Shown here in pieces: positions 44,873-57,300 of a stretch of 64,000 bases of DNA. This DNA is from Cyanophora paradoxa. Its lineage: Eukaryota > Glaucocystophyceae > Cyanophorales > Cyanophoraceae. A model generated the notes under the pieces. That model was not told the origin of the DNA and ran no database searches. It saw only the letters and a program-made list of their open reading frames with translations. Made by a program: the position numbers and the translations under genes. The number at the start of each line of letters is the position of its first letter. Within the stretch, counting starts at the first letter, position 1. The DNA is taken from the NCBI GenBank assembly GCA_004431415.1, contig QPMI01000514.1:124001-188000 (forward strand), in the 5' to 3' direction.

Positions 44873-44951
44873 CAGGCGTGCTAGCGTCCTGTGCACGGTT
44901 CGTCCTCGCAATTCCCGGGTACGAGAGCAAGTGAGTTTTTTTATTTGAAAG
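44873..44951. promoter_or_regulatory. 79-bp bidirectional promoter, MMS19 / RNASEH2A
   Basis: The start codons of MMS19 and RNASEH2A are only 79 bp apart and divergent. The gap includes an AT-rich patch (GTGAGTTTTTTTATTTG, 44931-44947) just before the RNASEH2A start, which is rare in this window and could be a core promoter or UTR element. Confidence 0.5.
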
Positions 44952-46868
44952 ATGGCGGGCGCGGCCAGCGCCCCGGAGCGGCCGCCGACCGAAGATTTGT
45001 GGAAGCTTATCGATCAGCGCAAGCTCACGACCATCGGCGAAGATCCGGAAGGTCGCCGACTGCGCCGCCCGGCCGAGCCCTCGCGCGGCGTCTAGCTGAG
45101 GGCGGGACCGCGCAGCGATCGACCCGAATGAGGAGTACATGATGGGAATCGACGAGGCAGGTCGCGGTGCGCCCGCCTCCTCCTCGCGCTGCCGCACGCT
45201 TTGGAACCTGATCGTCCCGTCGCGCCGCCCCGCCTAGGCCCCGTCCTCGGTGCGCCCGCTGGCGCAGCGAATGAGGTGCAATCCACGGCGAGCTCATCGC
45301 CGCACTCGCAGGCCCGATGGTGTACGGGACGTGCTTCTGCCCGGTAAGCAAGCTTGAGCAGCTGAAGGCGCTGAAATGCGCGGGTGAGCAGCGACCGCTC
45401 CTGCTGCTCCTTCTCGAAGCGCTCTGAGCGCTTACTCGTATCAGACTCGAAGACGCTCTCCGAGGCCCAGCGTGAGGGCCTCTTTGAGGTCATTCGGAAG
45501 TCGAACTTCGTCGGCTGGAAAGTCACCGTGCGCAGACCGGCCCCAGAAGCGCCTCCTTCAGAGCTCTAAGCAGCGCGCAGAGCATACCGCCATGCGATAT
45601 CTCTAGGAAGAGCCTGGCAAGGTACGGGTGCCCCTGCTGCGCCGGCGGCGCTTGCTTGACGCCCGCGCCCACACGCGCAGGCGGAAAGTGAACTTGAACG
45701 AGCAATCGTTCGGTACGCGCCGCCGCGCTTCTTCTCTGCTCCGCTTCTCTGCTCTGCTCTGCTCTGCAACCGCCGGGGGCCGCGGCCGATCCCTCGCCTG
45801 CGCAGACACGGCGTTCAATTTGATCCGCGCGGTTCTGGCCGCCGGCATCAAAATCGCCGAGGTGCGCGCCATGATGAGATGAGAATCTGCCCGAAATTGA
45901 TATCTGGCGACGCAGCTGTACGTTGATACCGTCGGCAAGGCCGAGACGTACGAGAACAAGATCCGGGCAGCTTTTCCGACCATCCCATCCGTCAAGGTGC
46001 GCGTCTGTCTGGATAAATCCTTCTGCTCGCGGGACTCACGCCCCCCTCCGCTCCGCGGCGCAGGTCGCCCCGAAGGCCGATTCCCTCTTCCCGATCGTCA
46101 GCGCGGCGTCCATCTGTGCCAAGGTTCGAACCCGCCCCGTTCCCCAATCGCGAAACGGCCGGGAGCCCACCGCGCCCCAGGTGACGCGCGACGCCTTGAT
46201 GTCTCGCTGGAGCTTCGCCCGATACCCCTCCCTGAAGCCGGACAACAAGACGGGCTGCGGGTACCCCGGAGGCGCGCCGACCCCCGCACCACGCCCCATG
46301 CCGCCCCGCCCTGACCTCCGGCCGGTTAGACTCTGCCACCGTGTCATGGCTCGAGAGGAACCTCGATCCGGTGTTCGGGTACCCCGGTCCGCCCCACGTT
46401 CAAGAAGCGCAGTACCCCGGGGCCTGACCCTGCGCCCAGACATCGTGCGCTTCAGCTGGTCAACAATCACTTTGGCTCTCGAGAAAAAGGGCGTACCCGT
46501 CATCTGGTCCGTTCTCCCTCTCTTCCCCCCCCCCCCACACACACACACACCCTGTCTCAACTGTACCCAGGGAGGACGACGAAGACGAGCTGCCCAAGGG
46601 GCAGGGGACCCTCCGGTGGGGGGGCGCGGCCCTCACGGCCGCCGCCCCCAAAGCCGACCGCTTCTTCAAGATGCGAAAGTGCGTCTTCCCCTCTCGCGGC
46701 GCGCCGTACCCCCCGCCGCCCCCTGTAACCGGGTCGCAGGCTGCAGCGGGAAGCATCGTTCTTCTGAGGCGGGCGTGCTGCGCCCCAAGCCTACCCCTCT
46801 CTCCCCTTTCCTGCCCCAACGAGTTCTCCGTGCCCATCCCCCTCCAGATCCAGATCCTGATCTCATGA
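44952..46868 (+). CDS. RNASEH2A: Ribonuclease H2 catalytic subunit A
   Basis: RNase H2 cleaves RNA in RNA-DNA hybrids and removes single ribonucleotides from DNA. The start is ATG 44952 (MAGAASAPERPPTEDLWKL). Active-site landmarks in order: MMGIDEAGRGPVLGPMVYG, ADSKTLSEAQREGLFEVIRK, VNLNEQSF then DTAFNLIRAVLAAGIKIAEV, YVDTVGKAETYENKIRAAFP, APKADSLFPIVSAASICAKV, GYPGDSATVSWLERNLDPVF, IVRFSWSTITLALEKKGVPV, and an end KMRKIQILIS. The catalytic Asp/Glu set (D and E of GIDEAGRG, the D of VDTVG and of KADSLFP) is intact. The PVLG of the first motif is contributed by a 12-nt microexon. One junction near 45530-45570 is unresolved. A Pro/C-rich tract followed by (CA)n lies in a late intron near 46530. 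Confidence 0.92.
45238..45249 (+). other. RNASEH2A: 12-nt microexon of RNASEH2A
   Basis: The upstream exon ends GGTCGCG at 45166 and the next obvious exon begins at 45312. Joining them directly gives GRGPMVYG, four residues short of the eukaryotic motif. The sequence GCCCCGTCCTCG at 45238-45249 is preceded by a CTAG acceptor and followed by a GTGCGC donor. It inserts exactly PVLG in frame, giving GRGPVLGPMVYG. Phase is preserved on both sides. Confidence 0.85.
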
Positions 46869-46968
46869 GCCGTGCTGCCGTGTTTCCCAGCTCCAGTTCC
46901 AGTTCGCTGCACTCGATGTGTCCATCGCGAATCGCGTTAACGTTCAGCATCGATTGCGATTGCAGGGG

Positions 46969-49900
46969 CTACAGCAGCTGCGAGGGGCTTGCGACGGGGA
47001 CGCGGAGGGGCGAGGAACTTGCGGTGCCGGCGCTAGGGGAGCCGCGGGCGCCGGGGGAGGTGTGCGAAGGGGGGGAAGCGGCGGGGCGTGCGCGGCCGAG
47101 GGGCAGGCGGGGGACGGGCGGGGCGGCGGCGGCGGCGGCGGAGGCGGAGGCGGGAGAGGAGTCGGAGTCCGGGGCGGGGAGGCGGGGGCGGGCGGGGGCG
47201 GGGCGGGGCGGGGCGGCGGCGAGGATGGAGAGGGCATCGCCGAGGGCGGCGAGGAGCGTCAACGCGCCATCCCCGCGCTCGTCCTCCGTCAGGGGCGCCT
47301 CCCGCCGCGCGCCGCCCCCCTCCGCCGCCTCGGCCCAGCAACTGCCCTGCGGCCTCCCCGCCCCGCCGCCGCGGCGCCGGCGTCGGCCTCGGCCTCGCCG
47401 TCGTCGAAGGCGGGCCCGGGGCGCGCTGGAGGCGCTCGCAGAGCTGGGCGAGGGTCGTGAGGACGGCGAGGAGGCCGAGGTCCACGCGCGCGGCGTGGAG
47501 CGAGGCGAGAAGGGCGGGGAGGGGCAGGTCGGCGGCGAGGGCGCCGGCTGGGCGGCGGCGAGGGCGTGGGCGCAGAGGCGGCGGAGGAGGGCGGCGGCGG
47601 CGGCGGCGAGCGGGGCGAAGTAGGCCTTGGCGCGCTCCTGGGCGGCGTCGAGGAGCTCGAGGACGCCCTCCTCGAGGGCCCGCCGCAGGGAGGCGGGGAG
47701 GGCGGGGCGGCGCCGGCCCCCGCCAGCCGCGCCCGCATGTCCGCGTACATCGCCAGCAGTTCCCGCCGCTCCCACGGCCCGTGCAGCGGCCGCCACTCCC
47801 GCCCCGACGCCCCGCCGGCCCCCGCGCCGGCGCCGGCGGAGGCCCCGACGACGAGGGCGTAGGGCTGGAAGGGCGTGTAGAGGTGCCAGCGCTCGCCGCG
47901 GTACGGGCAGCTGTGCTTGAAGCAGCGCTCCATCGCGTAGCGCAGGCACGAGAGCTTCACGGCCCCCTCCCCGGCCCGCGCCAGCCGCGCCGCCCGCTCC
48001 CGCCCCGGCGGCGGCGAGGCCGACGAGGCGCGGCGCCGGGGGCGGCGGCGGGCCGGCGAGGGCGAGCCGCCGTAGGACGTGGCGGCGGCAGCGGCGGCGG
48101 CGGCGGCGAGGGGCACGGAGAGGTCCGGGGTACGGAAGAGGAGAACGCCGGCGCCCTCGGAGCGCTCCTCGTACCCCGCGAACTCGGCGCCGGGGAGGGC
48201 GGCGGCGATGCGGCGGATCTCGGCGGGGCCGGGGGCGGCGAGGGGGCGCCCCACGGCCCGTCGGCCGCCCGCCACTCGAAGGCGATGGCGGCGGGAGGGC
48301 CGGCCCCGGTGCCCCGCCCCGCCGGGCGCGATCGTCGCGGGGCCGCCGCCGCCGGGGACGCTGGGGCGCTCGCGCTGCCGAGGAAGCCGATCTGGCGGCG
48401 GCGGCGGGAGGGGCTGGGCGAGGAGGACTCGCCCCCCGACGCGGCGCCGGCTGCTGCTGCTGCGACGGCGGCGGCGCGGTCGAGGGCGGAGAAGAGGGCG
48501 GCGAAGGGGCGGAGGTCGAGGCGGCGGGCGTCGCAGTCGCGCAGGATCTCCACCCAGGCGCGCGGCGGCGGCCCGGCGGCCCGCGCAGACGCGGAGGCCC
48601 TGCACCCGCTCCAGCGCCCGCGGGCCCCGCCGCACGAAGTCCGGAGAGGCGAGGTCCGGCTGCACATGCACGCGGGGCGGCCCGCGGCCGGCGGCGGGCC
48701 GGCGGAGGGAGGAGGGAGCGGTGGATGAGGCGTGGGCGGAGGAGAGGAGGCGGGGACAAGGGCGGCGAGCGGGGCGAGCTGGGCGAGGACGGAGGGCGGG
48801 GAACGCCCCGCGCCGTGTCGAGGCGGGTGAAGGCGGTGGCGGCGGCGGCGGCCTCGCGGGCGACGGAGCAGAAGGGGTGGGCGGGGGGCCGAGGAGGCGA
48901 GGCGGCGGAGGGCGTGGCGCAGGGGCCGCCGCGGGGCGAAGGAGGGGTCCAGCGCCTCGTGCAGCGCCGCCCCCGCCAGCGCCTCCGCGAGCCGCAGCAC
49001 CCGCTCCGCCACCGCCGGCGCCAGCCGCGCGCTGCGGGGCGTCAGCGAAGGAGAGGAGAGGGGGAGAGGGGGAGGGGGAGGGGGCGCCTGCGGGTGGCGC
49101 GGAGGGCGTCGGAGAGGGCGAGGAGCTGCTCGATCTCCCACTCGGCGTCCTCGTGCGCCCGGCCCAGCCAGTCCAGCAGCGCCGTCCGCAGCCCCCGCAC
49201 GAACCCCAGCGGCGAGCCGCCCTCGCCCTCCCCCTCGCCCTCGCCCTCGTCGTCGCTGGCCGCGAGCATTCCGGTGGCGCCCTCCTGCACGTCCCGCCGG
49301 TGCTGCCCCTCCAGCTCCAGGTTCACCTGCCCGCCGCCCGCCCCGTGAGCCCCCGGCCGGCACCGCCCCACCCCGGAGGAGGTCGCGCACCCGGGACACG
49401 AGGGAGAGCTCCTCCCGCAGCCGCGCGACCGTGGCCCGCAGCGAGTCGGCCTCCGCAGTCTCCCCGAGGAACTGGGTACACGATCGCCGGACGCTCGAAA
49501 AAGAATGCGTGCGGGGGGTACGGCGCTACCTGCGTCGAGAGCCGGTTCAGCTCCGCGCGGGCCGCCTGGGAGACCTCTGCGAGCTCCTCCCGCTCGGCCC
49601 GCTGGGGGTACCAGTATCAGTTGAGCTTGCGGGTCGGGCGAGGGGAGGGGGAACCAGCATCTCGAGCTCGGCGGAGTGCGCGTCGCAGATTCGATCCTTC
49701 GCCTCGAGGCGCTCCTCGCACTCCCTCCGCACCCTCTCCAGCTCCGCCGCCGCCTGGGTGCGCAGGGCTCGTCGGCTCTGGGGGGTAACGGAGGTCCCAA
49801 ACTACTGGAGCCCGCACCGATTGTCGCGCGTCGTCGAGCTCCCACAGATGCCGCGCCTCCGCCTCCTGCGGGGCGCCGTGAGGGACAAAGCGAGGAGGGC

Positions 49901-52267
49901 GGGTCGCGGCGGCTCGCCTGCACGCGCGCGAGCCACTTTTCCCTCTCGAACTCGAAGAGCCGTCGCTCGAACTCGCTGGGGGCCTCCGAGGGGGTCGGCG
50001 AGGGCGGGCGTGGCGGCGGAGGCGGCGGCGCCTCCGCCTGCACGGCCCGGTCGACGCGCGCCCGCCGAGGGAGCGGCGCCGCGGTGGCGTGGAGGGCGCT
50101 GCTCGCGGCCGGAGCCGCCGGGCGCGGCTGCGGGCGGGCCTGCGGGTGGAACCCGAGGGCCGCGGCCGCCGGGGACGGTGCTGGGGCGGGGGCGGGGGCG
50201 GAGGAGAGGGGCACGAAGGAGGAGGAGGAGGCGAGGGCGGGGGAGGCGGTGCGGCGCGTCGGGGAGGGGGAGCGCGAGGAGCGCGAGGAGGGCCGCGGGC
50301 GCTCGACGACGGTGATCTGGGCGCGGTACTCCCCACCGGGCTCCTCGAACTCTGCGGGAAGGGGGGGGGATGAGTCGGCGGGGTACGGGCGCTCGGGAGT
50401 GCATGAAGCACGCACCCTCGATGTGGACGCGGGATTCGGCGGCCGTCGAGACGCGGACCTTCCCGACCTGCGCGGGAAGGGTACGCGGTCGACCCCGCTC
50501 AGGAGCACTGGGTGCGGGACGCGGGAGGTACCTGGACGGAGGGGCGGTCGGGGCTCGTCTCGGCGTCAGCGGCCGAGTGGCGCGTCGGGCTCGGGCTCCG
50601 CGAGCCGCCGAAGTGCACGCGGGCGCTGCCGCCCCATCAGACTCCCCCGGAGCGGGAGCAGGCGAGGAGAGGGCGTCGTACCGGCCCGTCCCGGCGGCGG
50701 CGGCGGCGGCGGCGGCGATCGATGCGGCGCGCTGCGGGCTCGGGCTGCGCGAGTTGCTGCGGGGCCTGCGCGCCGGCTCGAATCGCGGCGGGAGAGATGC
50801 GGCCCGGGGCGTGACCGACCGGTTCGCGAGCGCGGCCTTGGCCGCGGCGATCGCCTCAGCGGTCGGGGAGCGCGAGCGAGCCGGGGCGGAGCGTGGGCGC
50901 CGGCCGCAGTAACCGGCGGGGCCCTGGCCGCGGCCCGCGGCTGCGCCAGCGACGAGCGGAGGGGCGCGGCTGCCGCCGCCGCCGCCGCCGGAGCGCTGAC
51001 GGCGCGTTAGATGAAGAGGGCGCGGGACTGCGGGCGGGCGGTGGCGCACTGGGCGGCCCGCGAGGGGCTCAGCTTCGGGGGGGAGACGCGCCGGTACGGG
51101 GCGATGGTGGGGAGGCTAGGGGTTACGCCTCGGTTCCGCTCCGAGGCGCCCTTGAGCAAGTTCCGCGCCTGCCGGCCCAAAGCACACCTTCAAAGGGGGC
51201 ACGAGCGCCGCGGCGCCGCCGGCACCTCGCCGATGATGCGCTGCAGCTCCTCTCGGGACTTGCGGAGCGTGAATGTGCACTCGTCGATTTCGCCCTGGAT
51301 CGGCTGCGGCGGCAGCGCCAGCGGACCCGCCTGCGCGCCCGCTCGCTTGGTCGCCGGCAGGCCGGGGGCCAAACCGAGGCCTCAGCGAAGTTCGAACGCA
51401 TCGCACCGGAGCGAGGGGGACGATAGCCGTCCGCGCGGTCGCGGAGGAGAGCGGGAGGACCGACGTGGGCGAGGCCGGCGCAGGGGTCGTGGGCCCAGCG
51501 GTCCGCGAGGAGGAGACGGCTGCGGCGGCCGGGGCGTGTGCCTCCCGTCGCTCGACGACCGCTCGGGCGGAGGCGAGAGCCGAAGCCGCGGCCGCCACCG
51601 CCCGTGCCACCGGCGACGGCGCCCGCGCGCCGCTCGCGGTCGGACTCCCCGCCGTCTCCTCGGCCGCGACGAACAGCGGTGACCGGGGTCGGCCTCCGGC
51701 GCCCGCCTCCGCTGCCGCTGGCCCAGGCGAGCGTGCCGAAGCCCTGCCAGAGGGTTCGCTCGACGTGCCGCTGCTGCCGCTGGCGCCCGCACTGGCCCGC
51801 CCGGGGGTTGGCTCGCTCCTGCGCACTCCGGGGTCATCTGGGGACAGCGCGAGCTTCGCCGGCTTCGCTGCAGCTCCCGCAGGAGGTGGGGAGTCCTGCT
51901 GATGTGCGTTGTTGTCGTCCGGAGCAACGTTTGCGGCGGCTGGTGAGGAAAGGAACGGGTTCGACCTCGCAGGCTTGCCGGGGCTCCCGCCCGTAGCGGA
52001 CGCGGTCCTCGCATGCGCGCTTCCGTCGCCAGAGCCATCCGCTGGTTCCGCGCGGCTCGGGCTGGGGGCAACACGCTCTGACTGTGGCGGCGGCTCGGCT
52101 GGAGCGTCCTCGAGGGTCTCCAAGTCAATCTCTTCGACTTCGTCGTCCATTCCTGGACCGCAAGGCGCGCGGGGCCACCAGAGCCTGGCAGACCGTTCAA
52201 GGGGGGTACACGGGACCAGAAATTTCACCGTACCCGAATCGAAGAGCCAGCGCGCGAACGCGGCCAT
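46969..52267 (-). CDS. Long coiled-coil protein with disordered N-terminus, unknown
   Basis: No family is recognised. A short first exon (MAAFARWLFDSG, ATG 52267) joins in phase to MDDEVEEIDLETLEDAP and a long Ser/Pro/Ala-rich region. ATG 52150 is an alternative start. Then: QGEIDECTFTLRKSREELQR, NLLKGASERNRGVTP, AEAIAAAKAALANRSVTPRA, VGKVRVSTAAESRVHIEEFE, FERRLFEFEREKWLAR. A clear coiled coil follows (EARHLWELDDARQS, AAELERVRRECEERLEAKDR, REELAEVSQAARAELNRLST, ATVARLREELSLVSRVRDLL). The C-terminal half is helical and Ala/Leu-rich (GLRTALLDWLGRAHEDAEWE, KLSCLRYAMERCFKHSCPYR, REWRPLHGPWERRELLAMYA). Read-through to a stop at 51007 is an alternative 3' end if the intron from about 51030 to 50950 is not used. 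The terminal exon frame (ending PSQLL at 46969) is the best of three. Confidence 0.6.
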
Positions 52268-52492
52268 GGACGACGCCTACCACGTGCGCTCTAGGATCCG
52301 AGTGCTGGGAAAGCTCCCTTCTAGCTCCGGGAGCGGCCTAGTCTCCCCGCGCTCTCGCTCTTTGCACTTACTGACTGATCGAGGGGCGCGTGCATCGCAG
52401 ATCATAAAGGTGATGATCATTCGATTTCAAGGATTTCTGAGCTTTCGGCATGCTCGCCTGTCCCTAATTCCCCATACGCGCAGTGGCCCTTA
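52268..52492. promoter_or_regulatory. Divergent promoter, coiled-coil gene / CNNM
   Basis: These 225 bp lie between opposite start codons. A cag acceptor just before 52484 leaves open an upstream non-coding or coding exon for CNNM. A GATCATAAAGGTGATGATCA inverted word is visible at 52400-52419. Confidence 0.4.
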
Positions 52493-54276
52493 ATGGCCGC
52501 GTGTGTACTCGGGAGTGCCTTCTTCAGTGTAAGTAAACATCGCCGAAGTGATTTGCACGTCGTACGCGCGCCGAGGAACCGCGCGCAGGGCCTGACACTG
52601 GGTTTGATGAGCATCGACTGCTTGCAGCTCGAGGTGTGGCCCGGAAACGCCCAGCGCGGTTCTCCGATCAGCACATAAGCTAAGTGAGCCGATCACTCAC
52701 CGTGCAGATCATCATGCGAACCGGCACTGAGCTGGAGCGAAAGTGAGTCTCGAACAGTTGCCACGGGTGACCGACCTGCGCAGGCGCCTGAGCACCCATC
52801 TGCGCCGCAGATATGCTAGCGCAATCTATCCGGTTCGAAAAAAGGGGTATGCACCGCCGTCCGCGTCGTATGCCGTACACCATTGACTCGCCCTCCAGCA
52901 ACCTGCTCCTCTGCACCCTGGTGCGTGCACCGATCAGAGCGGCACACCGAATGCTGATTCGCACCCTCTCCTCTTTGGGCACAACTGCAGCTCATCGGAA
53001 ACGTGCGCGCGACCCTTCTGAATCCGCCCGCCCCGCCCCCGGCTAACGGACACGTTCTTCGCGCCCCGCAGATGTTCGTCAACAACTCGCTTGCCATTCT
53101 CATGGCCGATGTTCGCTGTACCCCGCTCGCGCTTCCGCCTCACCCCGCCCCGCGCCGATCATTCTTGGCCTCATCCCCGCGCACGCCCCGCCTCCGTAGG
53201 TCACGAGCGGCATCGCTGGAGCCCTGATCACCACCGCGATTACTGTCGTCTTCGGAGAAGTCGTTCCGCAGGCCTTCTGCACCCGCTACGGACTCGGTGC
53301 GCCGTACCCTTCCAGTGCCCTGGGCTCGCAGTACCCCGCACCGTCGGTCCCCTCACGCCCACCGGCAGCCGTCGGCGGTCGCCTTATCTTCCTGAGTTCG
53401 TCGCCCGCTGCCCTCCCGCCCCCGGCCGGCCGGCCTCCCGCGCCCCGCCGACGCCGGCGTGCCCCTGCAGTCAAGGCGTCCATCATGCTCTTCTTCCCGG
53501 CGTCGTACCCCGTCGCCTGGGTGCTCGACAAGATGCTCGGTGCGCCCATCTGTCCCATCGTCTGTCCAGTTCGAGCCCGGCGCCGCCGATTCGATATCGC
53601 TCTACCCGCAGGCGCCGAGCTCATACAGGCCTACTCGCGCCAGGAGGCGCGCTCTCTGCTCCTGCACCCGCTTTCTCCCGCTGTGTCGCCAGCTGACCCC
53701 TGTACCCCCAGCTCTCCGCGCTGGTCGAGATCCAGGCCGAGAAGGGCGAGCACGACGAGGAGAAGTTCCTGCACCGCGAGGTCCCCCCTCCTTCGCCCCC
53801 CCCCCCTTCCCCCCCCGCCCCCCTCCCCCGGCCCCCCTCCCCCTCTCAACGTGCTCCGTTTCCCCTCCGCAGGCTACTTTGCTAAAGGGCGCGATCAACT
53901 TCTCCTCCAAAATCGTGCGCGTCCCGTACCCCCTCCTCCAGGACGCGCCGGCCCGCCGAACCCCCCGCAGGTGGAGAAGGTCATGACGCCCATCTCGGAG
54001 GTCTTCATGCTCGAGATCGACACCAAGGCGCGCGCGCCGCGTACCCCCGACCCGTCCACGCCCCCTCTCAACAGCGCCGCGCGCAGCTGGACTGGCAGAC
54101 GTGCGCGGAGATCTTCCGCGCCGGCCACAGCCGCATCCCCGTCTACGAGAAAGAGCGCAACTCCGTGCGCCCTTGACTGATCTTATCTACACTAGTGCTT
54201 AACACTTCTTATACATTAACTTCTTCACTGGACTTTGACTAGCACTGAAAGAGGGCAAACACCGTCTTACACCCGC

Positions 54277-54307
<31 letters not shown>

Positions 54308-57300
54308 GCCCCGCGCACCCCCGCCTCCTGCGCCGCCGACCGCGACCGGGCCCGCGCCGCCCTCCGACCCCACTCGGCGGCAGGTCGTGGGCCTCCTCAT
54401 CGTCAAGGACCTCATCCTCCTCGACCCCGACGTGCGACCCCCCGCCCGCCCCCGCCCCGCTGCACCGCATCCCAGCCCCGCCGGCCCGCCGCCGGGCTGA
54501 CGCCGGGGCAGGACGAGGTGCCGGTGCGGATGGTACTGGCGGTGTACGGGCGGCCCCTCCACCGCGTCTTCCCCGACACCCGCCTCGTCCGCCCCGCCCG
54601 CTGCGCCCCGCTCCTCTCCTTTCCAGCTCACGGGCGCCCGCAGGACATGGTGCTCAACGAGTTCAAGACGGGCAAGGCGCACGTCGCCCTCGGTGCCCCC
54701 GCCCCGCCCGCCCCGCCCCGCCCCAAAGCCCCTCGCCTCCAAAGCCTCTCGAGGAGCGCACGACCTTCGCCCGGGGGTCGCTCTGGAGGCTTTAAGAGCG
54801 TGTCTGACGGTGGGGGCCGCCGGCAGTGCACCGCGTGAACGACGCCGACACGGAGAAGGACCCCTTTTACGAGGTCGGATCGGATCCGACCGGGTCGGAT
54901 CGGATCGCATCTGAGCCCCGCGCAGATCATCGGGCTCGTCACGCTCGAGGACGTCATGGAGGAGCTCATCGGCGAGGAGGTACCCCCCCACCCCCCACCC
55001 CTCCCCTCCCCGCCCCGACCGCCCCCGGCAGATCGTGGACGAAACGGACGTGTACCTCGACATGCAGGTGCCCCATGGCCCCTCCCACCCGCCGGTGCCG
55101 GCGCCCCCGCCGAGGCGAGGGGCCGGCGCGCAGACGAAGCGGAAGGTCTCGACGCGCCCCGGCGTCGACATGGGCCGCATCGGCATCTTCCAGGCCCGCC
55201 CGCCCCGCCCCCGCGCACCACAGCGCCGCCGCTGAGGCGCCGCCGCTGAGGCGCCCCGGCGCAGCACAAGCGCCGCCGCGACGCCCTCGTCCTCTCCGTG
55301 CCCGAGTGCAAGGCCATCTACGGTGCCCCCAGCCCCCTCTCCCCCCCGCTCTCCCCCCGCCCATCGTCCGAGCGCCCCGGCCCCGCGCGCAGCCTACCTC
55401 TCGGAGCAGGTCCCCGAGTTCGGGGTGCGCGCCCGCCGCGCGCGGCGCAGCGGGGTACCCCCTGCCGACGCGCGCCCCGGGGCCAGACGGGGAGCATGGC
55501 GGAGGCGTTCGCGCTGCGGATGCTGTACGAGGCGACGCTGGTCGTCGTCTGCGCGCACGCCGGCGACACCGTCCACCCCCCCACCGACAGCAGGCGAGGC
55601 AGCCCCCGGGCGCCCCGAGCGGGGCCGGGCTGAGCGCGGGGCGAGCAGCAGCGCGTCGCGCCGGCACGGGCGCGAGGTCGTCATCTACGAGCGCCACTTC
55701 ACCAAGGGCCGCCCCGTGCGCCCCGCTGCCTCCCGGCTCCGGCCCGCCCGGGCGCCCCTGACGCCTCCCGCGGGGCCGCAGAGCACGGCCAACCTCGCCG
55801 GGGCCGGCACCGGGGCCCCGCTGCACCCCCCCGAGGACACCGCCAACCTCGTCATGGGGCCCGTGCGCTCCCCCGCCCGCCGCTCCCTCGCCTCCTCCCA
55901 CGGGGCCCGTCCCGCAGATGGGCCCCGGGCACCTCGGGCAGGCCCCGCTGGCGATCTACCGCTCCGGGGAGCCGAACCAGCACTTCATGGCCGTCGTCAT
56001 CCAGGTCCTCCCCGTCCCCCCCGCCCCCCCCGGCGCCTCCGGCGCGAGGCGGCCGGGCGAAGAGGCTGAGAGGCGGGCTTTGGGGCAGGGCGAGCTGGAC
56101 GTGGTGGCCGGCAAGGACGGCTTCCGCAGCCGCGCGGGGCCCTGGTCCCTCCTCGGGCCCCGCGCCCTCAAGGCCCGCCCCCGCCCCCGCCCCCGCCGCC
56201 CCCGCCGGCGCTGAGGACGGGGCGCGCAGGACGAGAACTTCGCGCCGGACTTCAGCGCCTTCGTCCCCGGCACCGAGACCGTCCGCATCCTCAAGGTGCC
56301 CCCCACCCCTGCTTTCATCCCGCCCTGGCTTCGCACGGGGGCCGAGGGCGGGGCGCGGGCAGATCCACCGGGACGAGGTGCGGGCGGCGATGCACGCGAC
56401 GAAGATCTTCGCCGCGGACGCCGTCAGCAACGTGCGCCCCCGCCCTTGCCCCCCCGCCCCCCCGCCTCCGCTTCTCTCCCCCCGCTTCTTTCTTCCCGCC
56501 GCCCTCTTCATCGTAGCTTCTCTCGCCCCCCCCCCCCCCCCCCCCCCCCCGGCTTCTCGGCCTGCTCACAGGCGCCGCAACTCCACCCGATCGCCCTCCC
56601 CCCCCTTCCGCGCCTTCCCGCTCCTCGGCTCCCCCGCACCTCCTCTCGCCCCGCTCATCGCCGTCTGCGCCGCTCAGGTGAGCGCCAGCGACGCCATCTC
56701 CGACGCCGGCGAGGTCGCCGGCGCCCTCAGGTGAGCCCGCGGCCTGAGCCTCCTCTTCCCCTCGTCGCGCCCCCGCCCTTCGTTCTTTCTCGCGCCCTCC
56801 TTCTCACCTCGTCCCGTCCGCCCCCGTCCCCAGCGCCGCAATCGCGACGTGCGTCCTTTTCCCGCGTCCGCCCGCCACTTAGCGGCCTCTGAGCCCCCCG
56901 CAGGGCGGCGCAGCAGATGCCGGGCGTGTCCGTCTCCAGCGTCGCCTCGCCCGCCGCGCTGCAGGTCCGCCGTCCCGGCCTGCCGCACACTCGCCCCGCG
57001 CCCCGCGCCCCAAGGAAGCGACACGACTGCGACTGCGGCTCACGCTCGCTCGGCGCGCAGCAGGCCCGCCCGGTGGTGCCCCGCATCCCGCTGCCGGCCC
57101 CGGCCTCCCCGCGGGGCGGCTCGCGCTCCCCCCGGGGCGCCCCCTCCTTCCCGCCCCCGGCCGCCCCTGGGTCGGGGTACCTCCACTACCACCCGGCCCC
57201 TGCACCCGCCCCCCGGGGGGCACGGCCTCCCGCTGGGGCCCCGCCCCCCGCCACCGCCACCGCCGCCGCCCCCGCCCCGGGGGCCGCCCCGGCACCCGCC

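Noticed and set aside
47088-48728. 546-codon plus-strand open frame
   Set aside because: It is Arg/Gly-rich antisense shadow of the coiled-coil gene, with no start context or homology.
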